From a virus, in the IMG/VR virus record IMGVR_UViG_3300017605_000781, positions 1 through 44,433 of that record: 44,433 nucleotides of DNA; one strand, 5' to 3'. The notes beneath the pieces are model-generated. The model was not told where the DNA came from, searched no databases, and saw nothing but the letters and a program-made list of their open reading frames with translations. Below are positions 29,477 through 38,816 of this stretch, in pieces. Positions within the stretch are counted from its first letter, which is position 1. Every line of letters begins with the position of its first letter. A program made the position numbers and the translations under genes.

Positions 29477-29660
29477 CGCTCTCGCCCCACTCACCAACAC
29501 GGGCCGAGTCACTATCGAAGGCATGGCCGCCTACACGCTAATCCTGTTAATCGACGGCACAGACGAGTTGCAAGTCAATATCCCTTTTACAGCCACTGAG
29601 GCTACGCTCTTGGATATCCTCACTACCAACTACCCAGTACTGGCGGAGATTCTTGAGTAA
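29454..29660 (+). CDS. Small hypothetical protein, TTG start
   Basis: 68 residues. AAAGGAG six bases before the TTG is a near-perfect Shine-Dalgarno site. The product is acidic, beta/alpha mixed, with no family. Overlaps the preceding gene by 23 nt. Confidence 0.55.
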   Translation: MNSTEITNALAPLTNTGRVTIEGMAAYTLILLIDGTDELQVNIPFTATEATLLDILTTNYPVLAEILE

Positions 29661-29730
29661 TATCTTCTGGATATCCGTCCTATCACTATCTTTTGCTTAC
29701 CTGATTAAAGAGTTTAGAGCCGAGCTTTGA
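29653..29730 (+). CDS. 25-residue membrane peptide, TTG start
   Basis: TTG at 29653 with GGAG four bases upstream; the frame encodes a short hydrophobic segment (SNIFWISVLSLSFAYLI) followed by a charged end. Its stop overlaps the TTG of the glycosyltransferase gene. Too short to be sure, but coding overlap on both sides fits. Confidence 0.4.
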   Translation: MSNIFWISVLSLSFAYLIKEFRAEL

Positions 29731-30653
29731 AAATCCTCTTTATATTCCCCCGACCAACGCACTATGACAGCCGCACCGTTCGTGAGCTGCCAAGTGGTGG
29801 CACGGAAAAAGCGGTCATCTTCCTGGGCGAGGCGCTCACCAAGCTGGGCCATGAGGTGGTTACGGCCACTACGCCTGGGCAAGAGATGCCTGGTGACGTC
29901 GATGTGGTCATCACGCAACACGCAGAGTTCTTTCAGCACTACCCGGACGCCAAAAAGATATGGTGGACACACCACTTTAGCGACCAGCCAATCATAAAAG
30001 AGCAAGCCTGCTGGGCTAGGGCATACGCTGATACTATCGTGACGCTCTCACAGTGTCACAAACAAGACTTCCTCTCCTCCGTTTCACTGGACTCTGTGGT
30101 GCTCCCCCACGGAGTCTGGTGGGAGGAAATCTGCACCAACGTAGCCAGGGAGGACTTCCGCCTTATCTATGCTTCCACACCTTTTCGTGGACTGGAGAGA
30201 ATTCCAGGCCTGTTCACAGCAATTAAGGAGCGAGAGCCTAGAGCTACTATTGCAATCGCGTCTTCTATGCGTACTTACGGCGACGAGACAGGCGACGAGC
30301 AATACCAGGGACTATTCGATGAGCTGGCTGCAATGGCTGGCGTCGAGCTACTTGGATCGTTAAACCAAGAACAGCTTTATCGTGAATATGCGCGGGCTTC
30401 TGTGTTCTTTTACCCTTGCACCTGGCCTGAAACCTACTGCATGGCGCTGGATGAGGCGATTGCTCACGGGTGCATCCCGCTGGTGTCGAAACTGGGCGCA
30501 TTGCCTGAAAGAGCCAACTGGTCTGGTTTTCCGGATGATTTTACACTACCATTTGCCTGGAAACGGGATGATGCCGAGGATTTCAAGCCTAATGAGGGCA
30601 TCAAGCCAAAAGGCTGGATTGACGTAGCTAAAGAGTGGGAAGCTCTGTTTTAA
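29727..30653 (+). CDS. GT-B (family 4-like) glycosyltransferase
   Basis: A 308-residue protein starting at TTG, overlapping the previous frame. The N-terminus MKILFIFPRPT with PSGGTEKAVIFLGEAL matches the first Rossmann domain of GT4 enzymes, and FYPCTWPETYCMALDEAI near residues 228-245 carries the C-terminal E-x7-E-type donor site. It would transfer a sugar from a nucleotide-sugar to a host glycan, a phage protein or DNA. No membrane segment. It is the first of two glycosyltransferases in this cluster. Confidence 0.8.
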   Translation: MKILFIFPRPTHYDSRTVRELPSGGTEKAVIFLGEALTKLGHEVVTATTPGQEMPGDVDVVITQHAEFFQHYPDAKKIWWTHHFSDQPIIKEQACWARAYADTIVTLSQCHKQDFLSSVSLDSVVLPHGVWWEEICTNVAREDFRLIYASTPFRGLERIPGLFTAIKEREPRATIAIASSMRTYGDETGDEQYQGLFDELAAMAGVELLGSLNQEQLYREYARASVFFYPCTWPETYCMALDEAIAHGCIPLVSKLGALPERANWSGFPDDFTLPFAWKRDDAEDFKPNEGIKPKGWIDVAKEWEALF

Positions 30654-30665
30654 AAAGGGGAGCAA

Positions 30666-31139
30666 ATGTTTAATATCTTTAAGAAAAAATCAACTATCAA
30701 GCTCACAGCCGACTCGCACTCGGACTGCAAAGTTATCACGACTAACTCAGTGGATGGCGAGACAGTCACCTACTACCGTGCGCGGCTCGAAGGTGACTTC
30801 CTTGGGTCTGTTTATCTATCAGGCTTAAAAACAGATAATGGCGTGTTTCTGGATCCTGGCTGGGTTGAAGGGTTAATTCCACTTGCGTGGTCGCATGCTC
30901 GAAATAAGAGAGAGGCAGATAGGCGTTTAGTGTCTCCAGGCGAGTGTGCTTATATCGACCTTTTCGCCGTTAAGGCTGACGGCACTAAAATACCAGGCAC
31001 CTATAAAGCTTGGTGGCCGAACAGTTTGAAGGGTATTTTGGACAAGCCTCGTTTTATTCTATGCCTTCGCGTGAAAACTCGTGACGTGATTCAGGACTAT
31101 GAAATCTTGTTTGATGGTGAAAATCTGAATGTTCGCTGA
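30666..31139 (+). CDS. Hypothetical protein between two glycosyltransferases
   Basis: A 157-residue protein with GGGGAGC before the ATG. Mixed alpha/beta, with many aromatic residues (GTYKAWWPNSL). The pattern of strands could be a jelly-roll or a sugar-binding domain. Not recognised. The close spacing suggests a partner of the glycosyltransferases. Confidence 0.55.
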   Translation: MFNIFKKKSTIKLTADSHSDCKVITTNSVDGETVTYYRARLEGDFLGSVYLSGLKTDNGVFLDPGWVEGLIPLAWSHARNKREADRRLVSPGECAYIDLFAVKADGTKIPGTYKAWWPNSLKGILDKPRFILCLRVKTRDVIQDYEILFDGENLNVR

Positions 31140-31419
31140 TGATGAAGTTGAGCGGATTAGAGAGGCCCAGAATAGTCTCGAACGCGCCGAAGCCCGTCAA
31201 AAAACTGAGCGCCTAGAGCGATGGAAAGAAGAAGTTGACGAGGCTATTAAAAACTGCGTCCATATGACTTACGGCTTCTCCCCAAGCACTTATCCATCTG
31301 ATTTCCAAGCTAAAAGAGATAAGCAGTTGCGGGCGCAATATGGCGAAAAGTGGTATCGCTATTTCGACTGGAATGGCCGAGTACGCTGGTTTTGCACCCA
31401 ATGTGATTTCCCAAGATGA
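31129..31419 (+). CDS. Small hypothetical protein between two glycosyltransferases
   Basis: 96 residues. The N-terminal helix is Glu/Arg-rich (residues 5-40); the C-terminus has CTQC. It overlaps both neighbours (11 and 4 nt). Not recognised. Confidence 0.55.
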   Translation: MFADDEVERIREAQNSLERAEARQKTERLERWKEEVDEAIKNCVHMTYGFSPSTYPSDFQAKRDKQLRAQYGEKWYRYFDWNGRVRWFCTQCDFPR

Positions 31420-32474
31420 TCACACTTAACATGATTGTCCGCGACGAGGAGGCACTCCTTCCCGGCGCCATTAAATCTGTGAAAGATTTTGTTGATGAAA
31501 TTGTTATTCTGGACACTGGTAGCACTGATAGCACTGTGGATATTGCACGCAGCCTCGGCGCTACCGTTCACCACTTCGATTGGTGCAACGACTTCGCCGC
31601 TGCCCGTAACAAGGCCCTGTCTTATGTCCGCACCCCCTGGACTCTCTGGTTGGATGCGGACGATCTGGTGCAAAATCCAGAAACCCTCCGTTCCTTTGCC
31701 GAGGCCGCCCACAAGCAGCGGTTCTCCGGTGTGTGGTCAATCTACAAGCAAGATAGAGTAAGCTATCAGCGGCGCTTTCAGCTCTTCAAGACCAAAGCCT
31801 ACCGCTGGGAAGGGGTTGTCCATGAATCCCCGGTTCTCTTACCAGGCCATAACGGAGATACTATACTGTCCGATTTGGTGGTTATCCACCGCAAGCCCGA
31901 AGCCAGATGCCCAGTTGCTGCTCGTCGATATCTGGAAATCCTCCTGGAAAAAGACCCCGAAAACTGGATAGGCTTGGCTGAAAGCTATAAATACCTAGCT
32001 ATCCACTGCGATCCAAGTGAAGTTCAGGCGAATCTAGAAGCCGCTGATATCAACTACTATAAGGCGTGGGAGTGGGAAAAGAGCAATCCAGACACAAAGT
32101 ACATGTGTCTCATCAACATGGCGATGCTCAATACCCAGCTCATGGAATACGATGAGCGCCGCATCATCCTAGCGAAACGCTACGCGCAAGCCGCTATTGC
32201 CAACCGGCCCGAACGGGCGGAAGGCTTTGTTTTCTTTGGCACATGCCTCTTAAAAGAGTACGAGCCAGCGCTTGCCAAAAAGGCATTTGAAACAGCCTTA
32301 AGCCTTGAACCACCCAAGCACACGATAGGCATCGTGTATCACCAGCATTACAACGAAGTGCCTCGCAAGCTGATGGCTGTCGCCGACAGGATGATCGAAG
32401 ACCTGAAAGTGCAGCAGGCCGAAGCCGAAATACTCGCCCCAAAGTCTGTTTTATGGACTCCTGGGGCTGCATAA
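31416..32474 (+). CDS. Family 2 glycosyltransferase with helical-repeat tail
   Basis: A 352-residue protein. The GT-A domain begins ITLNMIVRDEEALLPGAI, with DTGSTDST near 33-40 and the DxD-like WLDADD near 75. The C-terminal part (about 190-330) is a series of helix pairs like TPR repeats. This domain order is known from glycosyltransferases that modify peptides or glycans in firmicutes and phages (for example SunS-like). The target is unknown. Confidence 0.8.
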   Translation: MITLNMIVRDEEALLPGAIKSVKDFVDEIVILDTGSTDSTVDIARSLGATVHHFDWCNDFAAARNKALSYVRTPWTLWLDADDLVQNPETLRSFAEAAHKQRFSGVWSIYKQDRVSYQRRFQLFKTKAYRWEGVVHESPVLLPGHNGDTILSDLVVIHRKPEARCPVAARRYLEILLEKDPENWIGLAESYKYLAIHCDPSEVQANLEAADINYYKAWEWEKSNPDTKYMCLINMAMLNTQLMEYDERRIILAKRYAQAAIANRPERAEGFVFFGTCLLKEYEPALAKKAFETALSLEPPKHTIGIVYHQHYNEVPRKLMAVADRMIEDLKVQQAEAEILAPKSVLWTPGAA

Positions 32475-32505
32475 CAGCCCAATACGGAGTTGATAATGAA
32501 CCGTT

Positions 32506-32940
32506 ATGGCGACAAAGAAGAAGAAGGTCAATTGGCCTGCCATAAAAAAACGCTACCTGAATGATGAGTTGCCCTCTAAAATAGCCCCTGACTATGAAGG
32601 GCTGACAGCCAATGCCATCAGCCAGAAGGCTTGCTATGAGGGATGGCGCGAAATCAAGAAGCAAATCTTCCAGAAAGTGGAAGACGATATCTACAAAGAG
32701 CTGAAAAAGCTTTCAAACATTACCATTCGAGTGCATACCAAGTTCATGCAGAAACTCGAAGGGCAGATGAAGGACATTCAAAACCCTTATCTCTTTGATG
32801 GCGAGCGGGTGAACGGTTTGTTTCAAACCGCGATGAACAACTCAGTCAAGCTCACGCAGTCGTCGATGAAAGCAGATGAGGAAAACCCGGAAGAAGAAGC
32901 GACGCCGGGCTTCCATATCTCCTTAGATGCTCCCGATTAA
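32506..32940 (+). CDS. terS: Terminase small subunit (TerS)
   Basis: A 144-residue protein. The N-terminal 60 residues contain a HTH-like segment (IKKRYLNDELPSKIAPDYEG, then ANAISQKACYEGW) that would bind the packaging site. A coiled-coil middle for ring assembly follows, then an acidic end that can contact TerL. It overlaps the TerL start. The family match is by pattern and position. Confidence 0.7.
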   Translation: MATKKKKVNWPAIKKRYLNDELPSKIAPDYEGLTANAISQKACYEGWREIKKQIFQKVEDDIYKELKKLSNITIRVHTKFMQKLEGQMKDIQNPYLFDGERVNGLFQTAMNNSVKLTQSSMKADEENPEEEATPGFHISLDAPD

Positions 32941-34315
32941 GCTCCTCCCGAAACAATGGGAAGTCTTCAACCCGGATGATGGCGTCGATTACGATATCAA
33001 ACTGTACCAAGGTGGGGTTGGTAGCGGCAAGACGTTTTTAGGAGCTGTTACCGGCTGTCGCACGATGAGCGAGAACCACGGTTCGACATGGCTAGTGGTG
33101 GCTGATACCTATGCCCGGTTGAAAATCACTACATGCGAGACCTACGAGAGCCTGCTGGATGCGGCTAAAATCAAGTACAAGTTTAACCGCACTGACAAAA
33201 TTATCAAGATTCCTGGCTGGGGCGACAGCCGCGTCATCTTCAAGGGCGTCGATGACCCAATGGCCTTACGTTCGGTTAACGGGATTGGCGCACACATCGA
33301 AGAGGCGAGTTTAATCACTGAAACCGCCTATACCGAGGTGCTGGGGCGGTTGCGTCAGGCGCAAGCTGGAACACCCATCCGCGTGATTCTGACAACCAAC
33401 CCGCAAGCTTCGAAAGGCTGGCTTTATGCCCATTTCGTAGAGCAAGCCGGGGTGAGAATTCAGAGTGTGCGGGACAAAGAGATTCGGGTGAATCGCCGCC
33501 GCGTTATTGCCCGGACACTTGATAACCCTTATGTTTCTGACGCGTTCATCGCCGCACTCAAGACCAGTTATGACGAAGAGCTATGGAAAATCATGGTGCT
33601 TGGTCAGGACGGGGACTACACAAGAGGCCTCGTGTCGCACAATTTTAGCGATCTGAATATCCAGCCGGTCGATTACAACCGTGAATCGGAAGTCTATCTG
33701 ACCTGCGACTTCAACGTTGACCCGATGTCCTGGGCATTGGCGCATCGGCAAGACCGGGAATATAGGTTCTTTGATGAGATTGTCATCGAGAACACAAATA
33801 TTAACGAGTGTGTCGATGTGTTCGTTCAACGCTACCCGGATGCGGCGTCAGTCGTTATCACTGGGGATGCGAGCGGGAATAACCGGGATGTCCGGACAGA
33901 GCAAGTGGGCGGGACATCCTTCACTCAGATGATTAACAGATTTAATTATCACAAGTACCCTGGCCGTGTCCGCCTGGACGTGCGCGAGAAAAACCCACCA
34001 ATCCTTGACCGAGTGGCCGCTTGGAATGGTGCAGTCTGCGACACCAATGGGGTGCGCAAGGTCTTTATGGATCCACGCTGCAAATGGCTCATAAACAACT
34101 GCCAGAACCTTCGGTACAAGGAAGGCACCAGCGAGATTTACGAGCCGACGCAGGTAGAAATACGGAACGATCCAAAAAAGAAATTTATCAAACATATTTT
34201 TGACGCTGCCTCTTACTTGGTCGAAAAATACGATCCAATCATCCGTAAGTCCGTGGACAACCGAAGCGCGGTCATTGTACCCAAGGCGATTAAAAACCGC
34301 TTTAGAAACAGGTAA
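32927..34315 (+). CDS. terL: Terminase large subunit (TerL)
   Basis: A 462-residue packaging motor. Walker A GGVGSGKT at residues 29-36; Walker B-like AHIEEASL near 123-130; a coupling motif TTNPQ follows. The C-terminal nuclease domain has a first Asp in TCDFNVDP near 261 and a second in VITGDASGN near 310, typical of the RNase H-fold. It threads DNA into the capsid through the portal and cuts it. Overlaps TerS by 14 nt. Confidence 0.9.
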   Translation: MLPIKLLPKQWEVFNPDDGVDYDIKLYQGGVGSGKTFLGAVTGCRTMSENHGSTWLVVADTYARLKITTCETYESLLDAAKIKYKFNRTDKIIKIPGWGDSRVIFKGVDDPMALRSVNGIGAHIEEASLITETAYTEVLGRLRQAQAGTPIRVILTTNPQASKGWLYAHFVEQAGVRIQSVRDKEIRVNRRRVIARTLDNPYVSDAFIAALKTSYDEELWKIMVLGQDGDYTRGLVSHNFSDLNIQPVDYNRESEVYLTCDFNVDPMSWALAHRQDREYRFFDEIVIENTNINECVDVFVQRYPDAASVVITGDASGNNRDVRTEQVGGTSFTQMINRFNYHKYPGRVRLDVREKNPPILDRVAAWNGAVCDTNGVRKVFMDPRCKWLINNCQNLRYKEGTSEIYEPTQVEIRNDPKKKFIKHIFDAASYLVEKYDPIIRKSVDNRSAVIVPKAIKNRFRNR

Positions 34316-34318
34316 CGA

Positions 34319-36427
34319 ATGGATTATCAGGTTAATACCGACTCTGTCCCACAGGGTCAACCAACGCTATCCGAAGATGATGCGGATTTTGTGCGCAAAT
34401 TTGTGCTCGAATGCGAGCGGAAGGGCCGTGACGAGCGTAAAGATTACAAGCTTGACTGGGAAGAGTGTGACCGCCTCTACAATTGCACCCCGAATCCCAT
34501 TGAAGACGAAGAGCTTGATTGGCAAACGAACATTGTTCTCCCCTGGGCCTATGATTCGGCTGAGAGCTGGCATGCCTACCTGCACTCGACTATGGTTCCC
34601 AAGCGGGATGAGATATTCACCCTGGACGGGCGGACACAAGAAGACCACCCAGGCGCAGAAGCCATGCAGAAATACATGGAATTCAAGCTGGATCAGTCTC
34701 GCTTCCAGGAGTTTTTCGGTAAAGTCTTAAGGCAGTTATCCCGCCAGAATCACGTCGCTGTCAAGCGCAATTGGCGGCTGGACAAGCAAACGGTTCACCA
34801 ATGGGGCGTGGATGAGGAAGTGCAGCCGGATGGCAGTATTCGCTCCGTTAAGCGTAAAGTGTCCGAAGACAGGGTAACTTATAACGGTTTGGGCGCTCAG
34901 CTTATCCAGTTGGAAGACTTCGTTTTTTACCCGATTTATGGCGATATCGATAAAACGACGCGCATTCATCGGACGTACCGCTACCTTGAAGACCTGAAAT
35001 ACGAAGCGGATGAAGGCATCACGCCGTACGATAAAAAGATTCTTGATAAAATCTCGGATGATTCCGAATACAAAATCTCGGATGACAAGCCACTGGCCGA
35101 AAGCGAATGCAAGCGCAAGTTCCAGGGCGTGGCGATTAAAGAAGCTTGGATTCATCGCCTTAAGATGCCGGATGGAAAAGTTTACAAGAACTATATCGCC
35201 ACACTGGCAAACGACAAGTATTTAATTCGATTCCAAAAAGCGCCCGAAGGCAAAAGCCCGTTTATCTGGCTAGCCTTGCGCCCGGATGGAGACTGCCTGT
35301 ACGGCTTCGGGTTGAATAGCAAAGGCGTTGGTATTTTGAACCAAGCCTCTGAGTTGTTCAACCAGAAAATGGACGAAATCAAGCTACGGATTCACCCACC
35401 AACGAAGTATTACGATGACGGGGTTTTCAATCCGTATGCTGTTATTAACCGCCCTGGGGCGTTTATTCGCGTAAGCAATAGTAGCGATGTGGCCGGTGGC
35501 AACTTAATGCCTCTGATGCAGGACTTCACCCCCATTCAAATAGCATTCCAGGAACTGGCAGAATTAAAAGTGGAATTCGAAACGGTTACAGTGCCTAAAG
35601 TCGTCAAAGGCATGATTGAAACACAGCGGCAATCCACCGCTACTGAGCAGAATTTAGCGCAAAACAACGCCTCAGGCAAGATGCATGCTGACGCTTTCCA
35701 TATTAATGAAAATTTCCTGAAGCCCTACCTGGAAGGGACATACAGCGATATTTACCAGCGGGTCAACGAAGACCCAGCCTTGCTGGAAGAGATGGCTCGC
35801 TTGGTTGTACCAGCCGTGGAGGTTATCACGACTGACCAGCAAGGCCAGCCTTTGCCGCAACCAATCACCACGCAGAAAACACCGGATGACTTGATTGCTG
35901 GCTTGCCTGAATTCCTGCCATTACCGGACGTTGATATACAGGTGGTGGGCTATCAGAACCAGGTGCGAAAGCAAGAACAATTGGTTTCGGCCCAAAACGT
36001 GATTGGCGGGCTAGCTCAAACCCCCGCTGCCAACTACTTTAAGTGGGGTCATGTGGCCGAACAGGCCGTGACCTTGATCGATATGGATCGCGACTTCCTC
36101 GTGATGAGCGAAGACGAACGCAACGAGCAAGACAAGAACGCTCAAGCGGCTCAAAAAGAGCAACAAGACTTATTGGTAGCGCAGGAAAAAGCCAAGCTTG
36201 ACCTGCAAGCCCAAAAACAGCAGCAAGATTATGACGTAAAACTGCGCGAACTGGCTCTGAAAGAGCTTGATTTGCAATTGAAATACCAAGCCGATGCGCT
36301 TCGGATGGACATGGAGGCGAGACGGGATGACACTGCGAACCAGAATGCACAGCAAGAACACGCTCTCAGAGGAGCAGAGATTGCTAGTAAAAGCGAAAGC
36401 AAAGCAGATTCTGGAGCTGAGAAATAA
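34319..36427 (+). CDS. Portal protein
   Basis: A 702-residue protein, starting three bases after the TerL stop. The length and the Gln/Ala/Glu-rich C-terminal helix (about residues 585-700, LLVAQEKAKLDLQAQKQQQ) fit podovirus portals with a long barrel. It forms the 12-fold ring through which DNA moves. Mid-protein motifs include GFGLNSKGVGILNQ near residue 328. A second gene starts inside its end in another frame. Confidence 0.85.
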   Translation: MDYQVNTDSVPQGQPTLSEDDADFVRKFVLECERKGRDERKDYKLDWEECDRLYNCTPNPIEDEELDWQTNIVLPWAYDSAESWHAYLHSTMVPKRDEIFTLDGRTQEDHPGAEAMQKYMEFKLDQSRFQEFFGKVLRQLSRQNHVAVKRNWRLDKQTVHQWGVDEEVQPDGSIRSVKRKVSEDRVTYNGLGAQLIQLEDFVFYPIYGDIDKTTRIHRTYRYLEDLKYEADEGITPYDKKILDKISDDSEYKISDDKPLAESECKRKFQGVAIKEAWIHRLKMPDGKVYKNYIATLANDKYLIRFQKAPEGKSPFIWLALRPDGDCLYGFGLNSKGVGILNQASELFNQKMDEIKLRIHPPTKYYDDGVFNPYAVINRPGAFIRVSNSSDVAGGNLMPLMQDFTPIQIAFQELAELKVEFETVTVPKVVKGMIETQRQSTATEQNLAQNNASGKMHADAFHINENFLKPYLEGTYSDIYQRVNEDPALLEEMARLVVPAVEVITTDQQGQPLPQPITTQKTPDDLIAGLPEFLPLPDVDIQVVGYQNQVRKQEQLVSAQNVIGGLAQTPAANYFKWGHVAEQAVTLIDMDRDFLVMSEDERNEQDKNAQAAQKEQQDLLVAQEKAKLDLQAQKQQQDYDVKLRELALKELDLQLKYQADALRMDMEARRDDTANQNAQQEHALRGAEIASKSESKADSGAEK

Positions 36428-36614
36428 CCCTGGATTCAAAGCCTACTGTGAGTCTATCCAAGAGCTGATTGAAGCCGAAACCCCAAAGATTTCATCTGTT
36501 CGCGATGCCAACAACGCCATCGAAATAGCGAGCAAGCTGGCCTATGTTCACGGCCTTCGGCGTTCCCTGATGGTAGTTTCCCAGGCGGAAGAGACTTTCA
36601 GAGAACTTTCCTAA
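36327..36614 (+). CDS. Small helical protein overlapping the portal gene
   Basis: 95 residues from the ATG at 36327, or 89 from 36345; the frame is open to 36294. The first third overlaps the portal end. The product is helical (SEEQRLLVKAKAKQILELRN). Similar small proteins after the portal occur in podoviruses, and may help assembly. Function unknown. Confidence 0.6.
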   Translation: MTLRTRMHSKNTLSEEQRLLVKAKAKQILELRNNPGFKAYCESIQELIEAETPKISSVRDANNAIEIASKLAYVHGLRRSLMVVSQAEETFRELS

Positions 36615-36627
36615 TTTTCCCAATCGC

Positions 36628-36677
36628 CCCCGGTCGTGTGAGTGCGGGGGATGTGGCGCTTGCCGCGCGTTAGCGGC
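36628..36677 (+). promoter_or_regulatory. Paired hairpins before the scaffold gene
   Basis: CCCCCG/CGGGGG (36628-36633, 36646-36651) and GCCGC/GCGGC (about 36662-36666, 36673-36677). No T run follows, so these are more likely RNA processing, stability or attenuation hairpins in front of the highly expressed scaffold-capsid genes. Confidence 0.45.
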
Positions 36678-36703
36678 GGTCACACTGTATTGAGGAATTG
36701 ACA

Positions 36704-37624
36704 ATGACCCTCGAAACGAGTAACTCGGATGAAGCTTTCATGCAAAGTTTCCGGGCCGCTAACGCTGCGCCCGAAGAAACCAGCACCGGCGAACCATCAC
36801 AAGAAGAGACTGTAACAACGGAGACTGCTGTCGCGGATCCGATTGAGAATGCAGCCTCTCCCCCTGCTGATGAAAACGCAGAGCTGGAACGTCTTCGTCG
36901 TATCGTCGCAACCGACCCGGTACGGCGTCAGGCGTACGAGCAAGAAGTTTTAGCGCAATACGGCTACCAGACGCAGGCACCACCTCCGCCTCAGCCTAGC
37001 GCTCAGCAACAACAAGCTCAATCGCCGCAATATCCAGTCAACCCGGATGAATTCGATCTCACCAATATGGATCACTGGATGCAGGTTGTCGGCCATGTGG
37101 TCGAGCAAAAGCTGAACCCAGCCTTCCAGTTCATTGATGAGCAAAAGCGTGATAACGAAGCCTACCTCCAACGGCAGGCGATGGAACACGTCGTGCAAAA
37201 TCAAAAGCTGTTATTGGATGAAATCGAAAAGCAGGTGCCTGGATACAGCAAGGCGTTTCAGCTTTACCCAGGGCAAGGCTATCAGCTTGCCGAAGGGGTA
37301 ACGCCTGAACAGGAAATGTTGGCAACGTACGCAAACACTCTGTTTAACCGACAGATTGCCTCATTTCCCCAGCAATTGCATGGAGACCCACGGGTCTTAA
37401 AAGACGTTCTCACCCGAATTGCTCCCCAGCTCAAAAAGCAGGCCGCCCGCCTCGGCATTAGCCAAGGAGCGCAAGCAGCAGGCATGAATCCGGCCATTCA
37501 GCGGGAAACCTATGTGGAAACCTCCAACGTAGCGCCCACGGTCAGCCAGAACATGTTCAGCAAAGCGCTCGAAAAGCATGACGACGTAGGCATGATGGCC
37601 GCTATTCGTAAGCGTAGAGCATAA
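36704..37624 (+). CDS. Scaffolding protein
   Basis: 306 residues from the ATG at 36704 (GAGGA eight bases upstream); a TTG two codons earlier is less likely. Residues 1-60 are acidic and disordered, then a Pro/Gln-rich linker (about residues 90-115) and a long helical part, as in capsid scaffolds. Its position directly before the capsid gene supports this. No protease motif is seen. Confidence 0.75.
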   Translation: MTLETSNSDEAFMQSFRAANAAPEETSTGEPSQEETVTTETAVADPIENAASPPADENAELERLRRIVATDPVRRQAYEQEVLAQYGYQTQAPPPPQPSAQQQQAQSPQYPVNPDEFDLTNMDHWMQVVGHVVEQKLNPAFQFIDEQKRDNEAYLQRQAMEHVVQNQKLLLDEIEKQVPGYSKAFQLYPGQGYQLAEGVTPEQEMLATYANTLFNRQIASFPQQLHGDPRVLKDVLTRIAPQLKKQAARLGISQGAQAAGMNPAIQRETYVETSNVAPTVSQNMFSKALEKHDDVGMMAAIRKRRA

Positions 37625-37640
37625 TTAGAGGGTCAACGAA

Positions 37641-38804
37641 ATGGCACAAACATTGTCCATCTCGACACAATTCGAGTCGAGACTGGAAGACATCAATAAG
37701 TTTATCAACGACATCGCAGACCGCGAAACGCCTTTCTTGAAGATGTTTCTCGACCTGAGCAACCCGGTCGATAACCCGAAGCATGAATGGGTCAACCGTT
37801 CATTGCGTGGGTTTGAGGATTCGTTGGTTGTGGCGATTTCCTCCACCACCCAAACCATCATCACAGTAAATGGCGGGACAGACACCCCGAAAGCCTACTA
37901 CGATGGCGTGACTCAGATTCGTATGGGAACTGAGGTCATGCTGGTCACATCGACAACTACGGTTGTTTCAAACTACCGTCGGTTGGTCATCACGCGTGGT
38001 TACTTGTCCACCACCCCAAGCACCTACCTGGCAGCAGCCAAGTTGCGGATTGTCGGCGGGCCTCGGGCGGAAGGTTTCGACGCGGACCGGGATGACAGCG
38101 AGAAGGGCGTACGGGCTTACAACTACTCTCAAATCTTTGAGAAACAGTTGAAAATCTCGGGTACGGCCTTGAAAACCAACATGGTCGAAAACGAAGCGGA
38201 GATGAACCGTCAAGGCGCACTCAAGATGAAAGAGCTCATGAAAGAGCTTGAAGTCTCGCTATTGAACAACGTGACCCGTTACGCCGATTCCAACATTGAT
38301 AACCGGGTAGCTGGTGGTTTCCCATACTGGGCGATCACAGCGGCCGGGAATAACCAGGACTTCGGTGGTTCGGCTATCAGCTTCGGATTGTTGGAAGACA
38401 AGATCGAACAGTACAAGCAGAATGGTGGCGACACTAATAAGCTGTGCATGGTCGTTCCGGTTCGCCAGCAACGCAAGTTGAACGAGTTGAAGGAAACGCG
38501 GGTTGTCCAAGGTGGCATGAACCAGTCCGAGAATAAAATCTCCAACTACTGGAACGTGTACGACTTCGGAACCACGGCACAGGTTCAAATCTACTTCACT
38601 AACGATCTGTTCGACGACGAGATTTACTTCTTCCAAAAGGACAAAATCAAAGTCCGTCCGTACGCAGGCCGTCAGATGCACCACGAGGACTTGGCGAAAG
38701 TCGGCGACAGTCAACGCGAGTTGCTTGTCGGCGAATACACGTTTGAGTTCTTCAACCCGAAAGAGACGTTGTACCGTGTGTCCAACCTCTCCACTTCGGT
38801 TTAA
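37641..38804 (+). CDS. Major capsid protein, SU10-like (DUF5309)
   Basis: A 387-residue HK97-fold capsid protein. The N-terminal segment DIADRETPFLKMF followed by a HEWVNRSLRGFEDSLVVA strand, and the C-terminal RPYAGRQMHHEDLAKVGDS then RELLVGEYTFEF, match the SU10/DUF5309 capsid family. It is preceded by AGGG and followed by the likely decoration gene. Highest-expressed gene of the phage by expectation. Confidence 0.85.
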   Translation: MAQTLSISTQFESRLEDINKFINDIADRETPFLKMFLDLSNPVDNPKHEWVNRSLRGFEDSLVVAISSTTQTIITVNGGTDTPKAYYDGVTQIRMGTEVMLVTSTTTVVSNYRRLVITRGYLSTTPSTYLAAAKLRIVGGPRAEGFDADRDDSEKGVRAYNYSQIFEKQLKISGTALKTNMVENEAEMNRQGALKMKELMKELEVSLLNNVTRYADSNIDNRVAGGFPYWAITAAGNNQDFGGSAISFGLLEDKIEQYKQNGGDTNKLCMVVPVRQQRKLNELKETRVVQGGMNQSENKISNYWNVYDFGTTAQVQIYFTNDLFDDEIYFFQKDKIKVRPYAGRQMHHEDLAKVGDSQRELLVGEYTFEFFNPKETLYRVSNLSTSV

Positions 38805-38816
38805 GGAGGTTTTGAC

